Source of the DNA: Pelomonas sp. KK5
GTDB taxonomy: Bacteria; Pseudomonadota; Gammaproteobacteria; Burkholderiales; Burkholderiaceae_C
NCBI RefSeq assembly: GCF_001984095.1
Contig: NZ_LYVQ01000044.1
Location: 1 to 35,320 of the forward strand
Reading direction: 5' to 3'
Length of the DNA stretch: 35,320 nucleotides
The notes beneath the pieces are model-generated. The model ran no database searches and had not been told where the DNA came from. It worked only from the letters and a program-made list of their open reading frames with translations. This document shows, piece after piece, positions 34,563 through 35,320 of this stretch; position 1 is the stretch's first letter, and each line of letters begins with the position of its first letter. The position numbers were made by a program, and so were the translations under genes.

Positions 34563-35320
34563 ATGAGCACCAGCATTCCCACATTTCCCCGCATCGCCGC
34601 GGCGCCGGCGCCGGACCTGGCGCAGGCCCTGGGGCCAGGTCTTGCCAGCCTGCGCGAGCAGCTCGCCGCCACCGCGATCGAACGCGACCGCCGCGGCGGC
34701 CACGCGGCCGAGCAGCGCGAGGCGATCCGCGCCAGCGGCCTGCTGGCGCTGACCATCCCCGCCGAGCTGGGCGGCCTCGGCGGCAGCCTGGCGGACTTCT
34801 ATGCCACGCTGCGCCAGATCGCCCAGGTGGACAGCGCGCTGGCCCATCTGTTCGGCTTCCACCACCTGCAGCTGTTCGGCGTGCAGCTCTACGGCGGCCC
34901 GGCCGCCACCGCCCACGGCGCGCGCCATCTGCGCGAGACGGCCGAGCAGCGCCTGTTCTGGGGCAATGCGCTGAACCCGGCCGATGCGCGGCTGCTGGCC
35001 CGCCAGGTGGAAGGCGGCTGGCGGCTGGAAGGCAGCAAGGGCTTCTGCTCCGGCGCGCTGGGCTCGGACCGGCTGACCGTCTCGGCGCTGACGAAGGAGG
35101 GCGCGCTGCTGATCGGCATCGTGCCCACGCGCCGCGTCGGCGTGCAGGTGGCGCAGGACTGGGACGCCTTCGGCCAGCGCCAGACCGACAGCGGCAGCGT
35201 GCGCTTCGTCGATGTCTGGCTGGCCGACGACGAACTGCTGCAGAAGCCCGGCAGCAGCGCCACGCCGCGCGCCACGTTGCGCTCGCAGATCGCGCAGCTG
35301 GTGATGTCCAACCTGTATCT
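34563..35320 (+). CDS. Acyl-CoA dehydrogenase-family flavoprotein (SfnB/DszC-like), partial
   Basis: The first 252 codons of an open frame that runs off the right edge. The N-terminal helical domain (SGLLALTIPAELGGLGGSLADF) and the middle beta domain (WRLEGSKGFCSGALGSDRL, then DWDAFGQRQTDSGSVRF) match the acyl-CoA dehydrogenase fold. The pattern, including FWGNALNP, is closest to SfnB/DszC-like flavin monooxygenases used in organosulfur use, rather than to beta-oxidation enzymes. This is judged by eye and is tentative. The ATG at 34563 is the first sensible start, though its ribosome binding site is weak. Downstream genes would decide whether a sulfur-acquisition operon begins here. Confidence 0.8.
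   Translation, partial: MSTSIPTFPRIAAAPAPDLAQALGPGLASLREQLAATAIERDRRGGHAAEQREAIRASGLLALTIPAELGGLGGSLADFYATLRQIAQVDSALAHLFGFHHLQLFGVQLYGGPAATAHGARHLRETAEQRLFWGNALNPADARLLARQVEGGWRLEGSKGFCSGALGSDRLTVSALTKEGALLIGIVPTRRVGVQVAQDWDAFGQRQTDSGSVRFVDVWLADDELLQKPGSSATPRATLRSQIAQLVMSNLY

Overview
The window is high-GC (about 70% by eye) and very densely coded. Stop and start codons overlap repeatedly, G/C is strongly preferred at third codon positions, and accessory catabolic genes, LysR regulators and a TonB receptor are frequent. This suits a betaproteobacterium of the order Burkholderiales, perhaps a Roseateles/Mitsuaria/Rubrivivax-like member. That placement is inferred from gene content and style only, since no rRNA or other phylogenetic marker is present. 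I saw no tRNA, rRNA, CRISPR array, insertion sequence or phage gene. No gene-free stretch exceeds 300 bases.

Region 1 (1-7393) is tryptophan and anthranilate catabolism. kynB-kynU-kynA run on the plus strand and convert tryptophan to anthranilate. A minus-strand operon diverges from them: a two-domain 2-aminobenzoyl-CoA monooxygenase/reductase, a short-chain dehydrogenase, a MarR regulator and an enoyl-CoA hydratase, continuing beyond the left edge. Together they would carry tryptophan into the aerobic CoA-dependent anthranilate pathway. A recognisable sigma70-type promoter lies in the divergent gap. The leader before marR can fold into two mutually exclusive hairpins, one of which hides the ribosome binding site.

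Region 2 (7489-15167) is mixed: an NTF2/SnoaL-like small protein, a membrane GGDEF diguanylate cyclase, the gamma-glutamylputrescine genes puuD and a puuA-like glutamine synthetase, a TonB-dependent receptor, and a LysR regulator that probably starts with TTG.

Region 3 (15183-20979) holds a small unrecognised ORF (73 aa) with a strong ribosome binding site and a LysR-type palindrome upstream. Beyond it lies a minus-strand operon of M20 amidohydrolase, MHS-type transporter and YtcJ-type amidohydrolase with a Cys/His-rich tail. A second LysR gene diverges from that operon across two palindromes.

Region 4 (21121-30484) is the most interesting part. It is a ten-gene plus-strand operon with very short or overlapping junctions: an FrcBCA-like sugar ABC importer, a DUF4432 aldose-epimerase-like protein, a fatty-acid-desaturase-fold di-iron oxygenase, a Rieske ferredoxin, a ferredoxin reductase, a LacI regulator, an aldo/keto reductase and a NodB-fold deacetylase-like protein. 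The layout suggests import of a sugar-like compound, oxygenation or oxidative demethylation by a membrane di-iron enzyme with its own electron chain, then reduction/oxidation and deacylation. The substrate is unknown.

Region 5 (30489-35320) is a minus-strand LysR / class II aldolase / tautomerase / unknown-protein operon, a divergent NmrA-type oxidoreductase, a convergent RBBP9/YdeN-like hydrolase, and the start of an SfnB/DszC-like acyl-CoA dehydrogenase-family gene cut by the right edge.
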